Shown here piece after piece: positions 1 through 5,277 of a stretch of DNA of 6,914 nt; within the stretch, counting starts at the first letter, position 1; the number at the start of each line of letters is the position of its first letter. Made by a program: the position numbers and the translations under genes. This DNA comes from Chloroflexota bacterium (GTDB lineage: Bacteria; Chloroflexota; Anaerolineae; Anaerolineales; UBA11858). The notes beneath the pieces were generated by a model. It had not been told where the DNA came from. It made no database searches and saw only the letters and a list, made by a program, of their open reading frames with translations. The stretch spans positions 1 to 6,914 of the forward strand of contig DAOUWT010000137.1 in assembly GCA_030666985.1 (NCBI GenBank), read 5' to 3'.

Positions 1-253
1 GATAGGGAGTTAGGGAACGGGGGGAGTGGGGTATTGGGAAACGGGGAAACGAGGGAAAAAGGGAATAGGGGTAAGAGGGAAAAGGGGGAAGAGGGGAGCA
101 GGGGAACAGGGGAGCAGGGAAATGAGGGAACAGGGGAACAGGAAATCAGGGAAACAGGGGAACAGGGAATCAGGGGAACAGGGAATCAGGGGAACAGGGG
201 ACTAGGGGCTGGGGACTAGGGACTGGAAACTATCCCAATATCCAATATCCAAT
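1..253. repeat. G-rich polypurine low-complexity repeat tract
   Basis: The + strand is almost entirely purine, with runs of 3 to 5 G separated by short A-rich spacers from the left edge to about 225. The clearest unit is 16 bp, GGGGAACAGGGAATCA, present as exact tandem copies at 157-172 and 173-188, with degenerate versions on both sides. A pyrimidine-richer tail carries CCAATAT at 235-241 and 242-248 plus a partial copy that runs into the stop codon of the leftward mrp gene. No convincing gene is present: the open frame at 34-219 only translates the repeat. Many closely spaced G runs make G-quadruplex or triplex structure plausible on this strand. A leftward mrp transcript would carry the C-rich complement in its 3' untranslated region. 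The left boundary lies outside the window. Confidence 0.9.
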
Positions 254-1302
254 CAACTCCTCTTATACGCCTCTACGCTAACCTTGGCCGCAATATCCTC
301 GGCGATGGCGCGGAGGGACTGAGACACGGGTGCATCAGGGTGAGAGATAATTACAGGAATACCATTATCGCCCCCCACGCGCACAGCCTGGTCAATGGGA
401 ATCTCTCCAATAAAAGGGACACCAGTCTCAGCGGCCAGGGCTTTCCCGCCCCCGCTGCCAAAGATGTCCATGCTCTCGCCATTGGGAAGTTCCAAATGAC
501 TCATATTCTCGACAACCCCGAAAACCGGAACCCCTAACTTCTGGAACATGTTCAATCCCCGCCGGGCGTCGTCCAAAGATACTTTTTGAGGCAAAGTGAC
601 AATCACGCCGCCCTGTAGATCCAAGGTTTGGCTCAAGCTGAGCTGCACATCGCCCGTTCCAGGAGGGAGGTCAATTATCAAATAATCCAACTCACCCCAT
701 TCCACATCATTAACAAATTGCTGAATTGCAGAATGCAAAAGAGGACCGCGCCAAATAATGGCTTGTTCGGGCCTGACCATGAAACCAATCGACATGACTT
801 TTACGCCATAGGCTTCGGCGGGGAGAATTTTTTTATTCTCGGTCGCCCCTCCAATAGCATCCACGCCCATCATGGTGGGAATATTAGGCCCGTAAATATC
901 GGCATCGAGCAGGCCAACTCTAGCGCCGCTCTGAGCCAAAGCCACAGCAACGTTGACCGCCACCGTGCTCTTTCCAACCCCGCCCTTACCAGAGGCAATA
1001 GCCACCGAATTTTTGATGAAACCATATTCAGCTTTCTTTTGCCCCGCAGGAACTTCTGCGCTCATCTCGATATTGACCGCCGAAACTCCGTCCACAGCCA
1101 AGACCGCATTCTCGGCATTTTGCTTAATCGTTTTCTTAAGCGGGCAAGCCGGAGTAGTGAGATTGATGGTGAAATTCACCTCAGACCCATCTACGCTCAA
1201 GTCCTTGATCATGCCCAATGAAACCAAGTCCTTCTTTAACCCCGGGTCAAGAACCTGGCCCAAAGCTGCCAAAACTGCATCACGTGTTATTTGAGAAGAC
1301 AT
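253..1302 (-). CDS. mrp: Mrp/ApbC/NBP35-type Fe-S cluster carrier ATPase, 349 aa
   Basis: This is a cytosolic P-loop ATPase that, by family knowledge, carries or delivers Fe-S clusters to apoproteins. Residues about 6-80 form a MIP18 (DUF59) domain with the TTPACPLK segment and Cys53. The ATPase domain follows, with deviant Walker A GKGGVGKST at 105-113, Walker A' DADIYGPN at 133-140 and DLPPGTGD at 211-218. The length is normal for bacterial two-domain Mrp proteins. The start is fixed by GGAAAGG at 1310-1316, seven bases before the ATG. After the conserved VENMS (264-268) the sequence continues HLELPNGESMDIFGSGGG, without the CxxC that bridges the cluster in classical ApbC/NBP35. From memory, cyanobacterial and some Chloroflexota Mrp proteins also lack it. 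The gene seems to stand alone: a 437-bp repeat-containing gap separates it from the kinase gene upstream. Family assignment is secure; the cluster-binding mode is not. Confidence 0.97.
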   Translation of the reverse strand: MSSQITRDAVLAALGQVLDPGLKKDLVSLGMIKDLSVDGSEVNFTINLTTPACPLKKTIKQNAENAVLAVDGVSAVNIEMSAEVPAGQKKAEYGFIKNSVAIASGKGGVGKSTVAVNVAVALAQSGARVGLLDADIYGPNIPTMMGVDAIGGATENKKILPAEAYGVKVMSIGFMVRPEQAIIWRGPLLHSAIQQFVNDVEWGELDYLIIDLPPGTGDVQLSLSQTLDLQGGVIVTLPQKVSLDDARRGLNMFQKLGVPVFGVVENMSHLELPNGESMDIFGSGGGKALAAETGVPFIGEIPIDQAVRVGGDNGIPVIISHPDAPVSQSLRAIAEDIAAKVSVEAYKRS

Positions 1303-1309
1303 ATATTAA

Positions 1310-1316
1310 CCTTTCC
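1310..1316 (-). promoter_or_regulatory. Ribosome binding site of mrp
   Basis: The minus strand reads GGAAAGG, then seven bases, then the ATG at 1302. This supports the chosen start. An AT-rich stretch with a TAGAAT hexamer lies just upstream on the minus strand, but I found no matching -35 element, so no promoter is called. Confidence 0.75.
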
Positions 1317-1390
1317 ATTTGTATATTCGGATAAAAATATTCTAAAACTCGAGGTGTCTCAGAATTACTTTGACACTTTCAAAATTACTA

Positions 1391-1486
1391 TGTCACTGCG
1401 AGGAGCGTTTTTTGCGACGTGGCAGTCTCCCCGTTATCCGGGAGATTGCTTCGTCTCTCTGTTTCACGCCGTTCCTCGCAATGACA
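1391..1486. repeat. REP-like palindromic intergenic repeat, 96 bp
   Basis: The outer arms are TGTCACTGCGAGGAGCG at 1391-1407 and CGTTCCTCGCAATGACA at 1470-1486, which are reverse complements apart from two positions. Inner arms GACGTGGCAGTCTCC (1416-1430) and GGAGATTGCTTCGTC (1441-1455) pair at 12 of 15 positions around CCGTTATCCG. As RNA or single-stranded DNA it would form one long interrupted hairpin. The core strings (CATTGCGAGGAGCG, GAAGCAATCTCC) match, from memory, a palindromic repeat scattered between genes in many unrelated bacterial genomes. It is most likely a non-autonomous dispersed element. Only one copy is visible here, so its mobility cannot be judged. Confidence 0.8.
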
Positions 1487-1739
1487 GTGTAAACTTATTT
1501 ATTCAGAAAAATGAACCATCCATAAAACTCCCCAATTCTAACATGGGGGAAGGTTGAATAATCTCAACGATTTATTAGAATTTTTTGGGGGATGGTGGAG
1601 GGGTCGCCGCTGGGGAGCGTAGAGGCAGGGGTGAGGGGAAGCCAGGGCGGGAACGTTTACAACCCCGGGGGGGGCGGTGAGTCAGACGCGGGGGCGTGGG
1701 AGCAGAGGGAAAGTATTCAGTATTCAGTTTTCGGTGTTT

Positions 1740-2924
1740 TTATCCTGACGGCAAATCAACCGTGAAGGTGGTTCCCCGCCCGACCTCACTCTCGACGCTG
1801 ATGCCTCCCCCATGCGCTCTCGCTAACTGGCGGGCAATAGCCAGCCCCAGGCCGCTCCCCGCGTCCCCCGTCCGGGAACGTGCCCTATCCCCCTTCCAGA
1901 AGCGATCAAAGACGTAGGGCAAATCCGCAGCGGGGATACCCTCCCCCGTGTCACGCACGAAAATGGAGACCCCCTCCACAGAGGCCCCCTCCACAGAGTC
2001 CCCCTCCACAGAGGCCCCCTCCGGTGTGGATTTTGCTCCCAAGATGATGCTCCCTCCCCCAGGGGTGTAGCGCAGGGCGTTCGCCACCAAGTTGCCAAGC
2101 ACCTGGTCCAGCCTATCCCAATCCCCCTCGACCGTCACCGCTTGAGCGTTTTCCGGGACTTCAACGTGCAACCCCACCCCCAGGGATTGAGCCTGCCCGC
2201 TGAAGCTGGTTCTCACATCTTCCAATAATTCGGCGACATTGACCAATCCAATTTCCAAAAACAGCTCCCCCGCCTCTGCCAGCGAGAGCGTTCGGAGGTC
2301 ATCCACCAAGCGGGTCAAGAGACGGGTTTCGTCCAGCATGGCTTCCATTTGCCCTGGGGAGGCCGTGTAAACGCCATCCAGCACGCCTTCTATATTTCCC
2401 TGGAGGATGTGCAGCGGGGTGCGCAGTTCGTGAGCCACGTCGGCGGTGAGGTTGCGCCGTTGGTGCTCAGAACGTTCCAACTCCTCCGCCATGTTATTGA
2501 AGGAATGAGCCAATTTGCGAAACTCCTCATTTCCCCTTTCTGGGACGCGCACGCTGAAATCCCCCTCCGCCACAGCGTCGGCGGCTGCCATTACGTTGGC
2601 CAAGGGATTAACCATATTACGAAAACCACGCGCTCCCAGCAGGAAAGCCACCAAAGGAAGCAAAAAGGGAAGGCTGCAAAAAATGACTCTCATCACACTT
2701 CTGGGAGACTCCAACTCGGGAAAACCTCGCCAATATATGCCCAGTATCAAGCCTACAACAAGCAGAGGAATAGCCAAGAAAAACAAGAAACCAAAAAATC
2801 TCCAGAAAAGTTTGCGTCGTTTGCGGGATTCTCCCGGCAGGGGATGGCGTGAATGTGCGTGTACCCAGGGAGGTCTATGCTCCCAGCGGTGTTTGCGGTT
2901 CCAAGGCGGTTTGTGGTTCTTCAT
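1740..2924 (-). CDS. Two-component sensor histidine kinase (HAMP, HisKA, HATPase_c), 394 aa
   Basis: This is an inner-membrane kinase that should phosphorylate the response regulator encoded just upstream. A cytoplasmic N-terminus (1-40), rich in His, Trp, Pro and Arg and ending KRRK, precedes membrane segments at about 41-64 and 78-97, leaving an external loop of only about 13 residues. HAMP spans about 100-152. The HisKA motif DVAHELRTPL carries phospho-acceptor His165. The ATP-binding domain has the N box around Asn282, the G1 box DTGEGI (325-330), the F box FDRFWKGD (339-346) and the G2 box GSGLGLAI (357-364). A repeat-encoded insert, ASVEG-DSVEG-ASVEG, occupies 304-318 between two strands of this domain. 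The start ATG overlaps the regulator's stop as ATGA, with AGGGA nine bases upstream. The tiny sensor loop suggests sensing within the membrane or through a partner. The architecture is BaeS-like, but the signal is unknown. Confidence 0.96.
   Translation of the reverse strand: MKNHKPPWNRKHRWEHRPPWVHAHSRHPLPGESRKRRKLFWRFFGFLFFLAIPLLVVGLILGIYWRGFPELESPRSVMRVIFCSLPFLLPLVAFLLGARGFRNMVNPLANVMAAADAVAEGDFSVRVPERGNEEFRKLAHSFNNMAEELERSEHQRRNLTADVAHELRTPLHILQGNIEGVLDGVYTASPGQMEAMLDETRLLTRLVDDLRTLSLAEAGELFLEIGLVNVAELLEDVRTSFSGQAQSLGVGLHVEVPENAQAVTVEGDWDRLDQVLGNLVANALRYTPGGGSIILGAKSTPEGASVEGDSVEGASVEGVSIFVRDTGEGIPAADLPYVFDRFWKGDRARSRTGDAGSGLGLAIARQLARAHGGGISVESEVGRGTTFTVDLPSG
1971..2022 (-). repeat. 15-bp in-frame tandem repeat inside the kinase gene
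   Basis: The + strand shows CCCCTCCACAGAGGC at 1971-1985, the same unit with one change (GTC ending) at 1986-2000, the exact unit again at 2001-2015, and a partial CCCCTCC at 2016-2022. On the coding strand each unit encodes (A/D)SVEG. Because the unit is 15 bp, copy-number change would add or remove five residues without shifting the frame. The insert sits in the strand-to-strand turn just before the G1 box. Confidence 0.93.
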
Positions 2925-3610
2925 CGAGTTTCGTCCCTGAATTTATAGCCAATCCCATAAATAGTTTGTATGTAAGTGGGGTTAGAGGGATCATCTTCTA
3001 GTTTGTCTCGCAAGTTTCTAATATGTGAATCTATGCTGCGGTCGTAACCCGCGTAGGCTACTCCGTGCAAATGCTCCAATAATTGCTCCCGTGTGAGGGT
3101 TTGGCCGGGGTGGCCGGCCAGCATTTCTAGGAGCTTGAACTCAGTGCGGGTCAGGTGGACTTCTTCTCCCGCTAAAGTTAGGCTGTGGCCTTCGAGATTA
3201 ATTTCTAAATTGCCTATACGAAGAAGGCGCGGTGGGAGCAGGCCTCCCCTGGCTCGGCGCAATACGGCCCGCACTCTGGCAACCAAGGCGCGGGGAGAGA
3301 AGGGTTTGGTGATGTAGTCATCGGCTCCTAATTCCAGGCCAATCAGTTGATCGCTCTCTTCGGAGCGGGCGGTGAGCATGATGATGGGGACATCGGACTC
3401 ACGCCTCAACGCGCGGCACACGTCCAGGCCATCCAGTCCCGGCAGCATGAGGTCTAGCACTATCAGGGCCGGCTTCTCGTGGCGTGCCATGGCTAAGGCG
3501 GTCTTGCCATCCCCGGCGGAAACCACGCGGAAGCCGTTTTTCTCCAGGTAATCGCGGGCAAGTTTGACTATCTTTGGTTCGTCGTCGACGATTAGGATTT
3601 TTTCGTTCAT
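2921..3610 (-). CDS. OmpR/PhoB-family response regulator, 229 aa
   Basis: This cytoplasmic transcription factor is the partner of the adjacent kinase. The receiver domain (about 3-118) has the acidic pair Asp9/Asp10, phospho-acceptor Asp53 in VLDLMLPGLDG, Thr80 and Lys102 in the TKPF motif. The C-terminal winged-helix domain (about 130-226) shows the LTRTEFKLLEML start, the recognition-helix region DRSIDSHIRNLRDKLE and the YGIGYKF wing, all typical of OmpR/PhoB proteins. The length is standard. Its TGA overlaps the kinase ATG by four bases, so the two are translationally coupled. The ribosome site is weak: GGGAT eight bases before the ATG, inside the first CCCATGAA repeat of a repeat cluster that could be an autoregulatory operator. 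It resembles BaeR/PhoP-type regulators; the regulon cannot be read from sequence. Confidence 0.97.
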   Translation of the reverse strand: MNEKILIVDDEPKIVKLARDYLEKNGFRVVSAGDGKTALAMARHEKPALIVLDLMLPGLDGLDVCRALRRESDVPIIMLTARSEESDQLIGLELGADDYITKPFSPRALVARVRAVLRRARGGLLPPRLLRIGNLEINLEGHSLTLAGEEVHLTRTEFKLLEMLAGHPGQTLTREQLLEHLHGVAYAGYDRSIDSHIRNLRDKLEDDPSNPTYIQTIYGIGYKFRDETR

Positions 3611-3620
3611 AGATTTTTAT

Positions 3621-3662
3621 CCCATGAATGCATCCCATGAAGTCCCATGAATGAATTCATGG
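3621..3662. promoter_or_regulatory. CCCATGAA repeat cluster upstream of the response regulator (possible operator)
   Basis: CCCATGAA occurs at 3621-3628, 3634-3641 and 3644-3651, and an inverted TTCATGG follows at 3656-3662, so the last two elements form a palindrome around ATGAATTCAT (3651-3660). OmpR-family regulators usually bind direct repeats about one helical turn apart, and the 10- and 13-bp spacings here roughly fit. The first copy lies only about 10 bases from the start codon and overlaps the ribosome site. The alternative is that this is part of the dispersed repeat material to its right. Confidence 0.4.
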
Positions 3663-3847
3663 TCTAACGGACAAAACCCATTGAAATGGGTTACCGCTGC
3701 GTTCGCAACGCGCTTGAGCGCGTTTTGTGCCTTGGACGCCGAATTCATTCGATGGCTTATTCATTCGATGGCTTAAGGATAACACAAATTCTATATCCAA
3801 CGCCGAACCTTTTTCGCGTACCATTTCCACGCCTCGCCAAATTGTCT
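3663..3847. repeat. Hairpin- and repeat-rich intergenic stretch
   Basis: Three compact structures sit in a row. AACCCATT (3675-3682) pairs with AATGGGTT (3685-3692). AACGCGC (3707-3713) and GCGCGTT (3718-3724) form a perfect 7-bp stem with a TTGA loop, followed on the + strand by TT. An exact 16-bp tandem, ATTCATTCGATGGCTT, is at 3743-3758 and 3759-3774. The rest (3776-3847) shows no clear motif. This looks like composite dispersed-repeat material inserted upstream of the two-component operon. The operon promoter should lie in or near it, but I could not find a convincing -10/-35 pair on the minus strand. Confidence 0.6.
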
Positions 3848-4066
3848 CTACATCACAGCCTGAACCATATCACTGCGGGTAAATAGCACAGCTTCTTCAT
3901 CCTCAACTTCAACGGCCCATTCGGCCCGACGCCGCATCCCATTAATTAGCTCATAGTCGTTGTCTACTTCAAGCAGGACATGCTGAACCTGATATTCGTC
4001 AAGTAAATTTTGCCAAGTTTCAATCATCTGTCCCTCTAATATTGTAGGTTGATTAAACGCCACGGT
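3848..4066 (-). pseudogene. Probable C-terminal remnant of a polytopic membrane glycosyltransferase-like protein
   Basis: From about 4066 the frame reads TVAFNQPTILEG, then MIETWQNLLDEYQVQHVLLE and onward to RAEWAVEVEDEEAVLFTRSD. A mid-line 'W..LL..Y.V....L' followed by 'W.V.YED..AVLF.R' resembles, from memory, the extracytoplasmic C-terminus of PMT/ArnT-like membrane proteins common in Chloroflexota. The resemblance begins before the only nearby ATG (4027), and no membrane segments precede it, so a truncated gene is the simplest reading. However, GAGGG lies shortly before that ATG, so a 59-residue product could still be made. In the same frame, translation past the TAG would add only about 18 Trp/Lys-rich residues before the next stop. 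The upstream part of the longer open frame (to 4240) is antisense noise from the neighbouring gene. Confidence 0.45.
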
Positions 4067-4089
4067 ACATCCTGTTCCTTTGGGGGATT

Positions 4090-4122
4090 TAGGCGCGAGA
4101 GGGGTAAGACCTCTCGCGCCTA
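4090..4122 (-). terminator. 13-bp perfect stem-loop just after the small membrane protein gene
   Basis: TAGGCGCGAGAGG (4090-4102) and CCTCTCGCGCCTA (4110-4122) are perfect reverse complements around a 7-base loop. It starts five bases past the stop codon of the leftward gene, as a terminator or mRNA-stabilising 3' stem would. On the minus strand it is followed by AATCCCCC, not a U tract, so classical intrinsic termination is uncertain; the hairpin itself is clear. Confidence 0.6.
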
Positions 4123-4127
4123 GAAAT

Positions 4128-4565
4128 CTAGTCTTCTGGCTGAGATGGCTCTTCCTGAGGAGAAGTCGGTGGACGCATCCAGGGGGCAGGGCCCCAATGG
4201 TGGGGATGGGGCCAAGTGTGCCAGCCGCCCATCCGAGCATCAGCTTCCGGGCCGCCTGCCGCCCTCCACCGCTGGAACCAGATCAAACGCCGAATAGCGG
4301 CAATCCCCATGAAGAACAATAATCCCCCAAAAAACAAGCCTGGAATTCTACTGGGGAAGAAGCCCCTTGGATGCATGTGATACGGCATAAACCCTGGACG
4401 GAAAGTCTCGGGCCAGGTCATGCTCTCTGCGCCAACTTCCACGGCGGCGCCAGTCATGTAGCCCTGTGTGTACCCAAAGCGATAGAGCGCTATCCCTCCG
4501 GCGACCAACAAGACTACAAGCAAAATCTTCAAAAAGATTTCCCAAAACGAGTATTTCTTAGACAT
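4128..4565 (-). CDS. Small two-pass membrane protein with His/Trp/Pro-rich tail, 145 aa
   Basis: I do not recognise a named family. The start is ATG at 4565, with GGAGG five bases upstream; a TTG farther out at 4577 is less likely because it overlaps that ribosome site. Membrane segments are at about 10-28 and 74-92. Basic residues before the first and after the second (RRLIWFQRWR, 92-101) place both ends in the cytoplasm. The 45-residue outer loop includes PYHMHPRGFF, and the tail (about 113-132) is GGWHTWPHPHHWGPAPWMRP, with four His and four Trp. Similar small proteins with a YxxGxxxG segment and a Gly/His/Trp tail occur, from memory, near two-component genes in Chloroflexota. A role with the neighbouring regulator and kinase, or in metal binding, is only inferred. 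It has its own leader and a strong 3' stem-loop, so it may be expressed alone. Confidence 0.8.
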   Translation of the reverse strand: MSKKYSFWEIFLKILLVVLLVAGGIALYRFGYTQGYMTGAAVEVGAESMTWPETFRPGFMPYHMHPRGFFPSRIPGLFFGGLLFFMGIAAIRRLIWFQRWRAAGGPEADARMGGWHTWPHPHHWGPAPWMRPPTSPQEEPSQPED

Positions 4566-4570
4566 GTGTA

Positions 4571-4575
4571 CCTCC
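4571..4575 (-). promoter_or_regulatory. Ribosome binding site that decides the start of the small membrane protein
   Basis: GGAGG on the minus strand, then TACAC, then ATG at 4565. The spacing of five and the perfect core favour this ATG over the in-frame TTG at 4577, which would place the site inside the coding region. Confidence 0.8.
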
Positions 4576-4621
4576 AAAAAAGATAAGTGGGCAACAGCCC
4601 TGGTTAGGTTCTAACGCCCAC
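4576..4621 (-). terminator. Attenuator- or terminator-like hairpin with U tract in the leader
   Basis: On the minus strand GTGGGC (4621-4616) can pair with GCCCAC (4592-4587), enclosing an inner hairpin GTTAG-AAC-CTAAC (4615-4603), and TTATCTTTTTT (4586-4576) follows directly. The 3' arm can instead form a short GGGC-TGTT-GCCC hairpin. The U tract ends exactly at the GGAGG ribosome site of the downstream gene. It could stop transcription from the nuclease-like gene upstream or attenuate the membrane-protein gene. Confidence 0.5.
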
Positions 4622-4691
4622 ATTATCCCGCAAGATTGTGGAGGAATTATGGAGATTTTGAGGAAAAGTGGTGCAAATTTATTTTACCCCC

Positions 4692-5237
4692 TCATGCTTT
4701 CGCCCATACACACTCGAACCAACGCAAATCCAAAAGATAGCTCTCTCTGGCGTTTCCGTCCCTATCATTCACCCGTCTTTTATAGCGATGGAGAGAAGCC
4801 CCCTTTTCTTCAATGCACTCTTCAATCCTACTTAGAGACGCTTTCCAAACGCCAGTCAACGGCTCAACTTGATATACCTTATTGTAGATTTTCTTTTCGG
4901 TCGTTTGCCAATTGATCCAAAAATATATCTCAATATCTGGATATAGGTTTTGGTAGCGCACCAAGTCTTTCTTGTTGAAGGTGACAGCATATTTGGCATT
5001 TATGCCGTACTTTGTGCCCGCCACAAAAAAGGGCGTCTCCTGGCACTTCAGGTCAGCCTTATTGCCATCAACTACAAGATCAAATGTATATGGATTATTA
5101 GCCTTCTCAGGATTGATCATGGCCTGCAAGCCAATTTTGGGACAAAGTTCATTTACAAAGGTTTTTTCTCTGTCCGCCCCATGAATCACCCACCAATCTT
5201 TATCTTCAGTGTCGTGAAGTTCATTGTCCTGAGACAT
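4692..5237 (-). CDS. Putative PD-(D/E)XK-fold nuclease-like protein, 181 aa
   Basis: No named family is recognised with certainty. With ATG at 5237 the protein has Glu30 (FVNEL), Asp53 in NPYTFDLVVDG and Asp62-x-Lys64 in ADLKCQETPFF. This E...D...DxK order, with the last motif on a hydrophobic strand after a short turn, is the usual signature of PD-(D/E)XK nucleases, a superfamily covering restriction, repair and phage enzymes. A conserved-looking core YAVTFNKKDLVRYQNLYPDI follows, then IYFWINW. There is no signal peptide or membrane segment, so it should be cytoplasmic. The start is chosen because AAGGA lies nine bases before it; the ATG at 5246 would touch that site, and one at 5276 has none. 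No methyltransferase or other restriction partner is adjacent, and it borders a repeat element, which suggests accessory or transferred DNA. The fold is likely; nuclease activity is unproven. Confidence 0.72.
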   Translation of the reverse strand: MSQDNELHDTEDKDWWVIHGADREKTFVNELCPKIGLQAMINPEKANNPYTFDLVVDGNKADLKCQETPFFVAGTKYGINAKYAVTFNKKDLVRYQNLYPDIEIYFWINWQTTEKKIYNKVYQVEPLTGVWKASLSRIEECIEEKGASLHRYKRRVNDRDGNARESYLLDLRWFECVWAKA

Positions 5238-5277
5238 GTAATCCATTCCTTTGAAAAAACCATTTCCGCATAACAAT

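Larger units (their letters stand above)
1303..1739. other. Intergenic region between kinase and mrp, rich in repeats
   Basis: No gene is supported here. From right to left it holds: AGTATTCAGTATTCAG, a 7-bp near-tandem repeat (about 1712-1727), right after the kinase stop; a G-rich stretch (about 1585-1710) that includes CCCCGGGG and a run of eight G at 1667-1674; a weak hairpin with CCCC and GGGG arms (about 1532-1549), which on the minus strand is followed by AGTTTTATGG and could act as a poor terminator for the kinase operon; a REP-like palindrome at 1391-1486; and a short inverted repeat GTGTC/GACAC at 1354-1376 about 50 bases upstream of mrp. The mixture looks like accumulated noncoding repeats rather than a decayed gene. 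Confidence 0.7.

Noticed and set aside
34..219. Rightward open frame with G/E/R/Q-rich repeats
   Set aside because: It only translates the polypurine repeat; there is no ribosome site or fold-like composition.
628..1221. 197-residue rightward open frame
   Set aside because: It lies antisense within mrp, whose family motifs are unambiguous; its own sequence has no domain-like pattern.
1823..2098. Leftward open frame with RRGPLWRGTLWRG repeats
   Set aside because: It is an out-of-frame reading of the 15-bp repeat inside the kinase gene.
3661..3863. Leftward frame open without a stop, reading ETIWRGVEMVREKGSALDIEF
   Set aside because: It looks protein-like in part but runs through hairpins and the 16-bp tandem repeat, and has no ribosome site near its internal ATG.
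4067..4240. Upstream extension of the glycosyltransferase-like remnant
   Set aside because: It reads through the 13-bp stem-loop and antisense through the small membrane protein gene; the composition changes abruptly there.
4649..4915. Rightward 88-residue open frame with GGAGG four bases before its ATG
   Set aside because: Despite the good ribosome-like site, most of it is antisense to the nuclease-like gene and the product shows no recognisable pattern.
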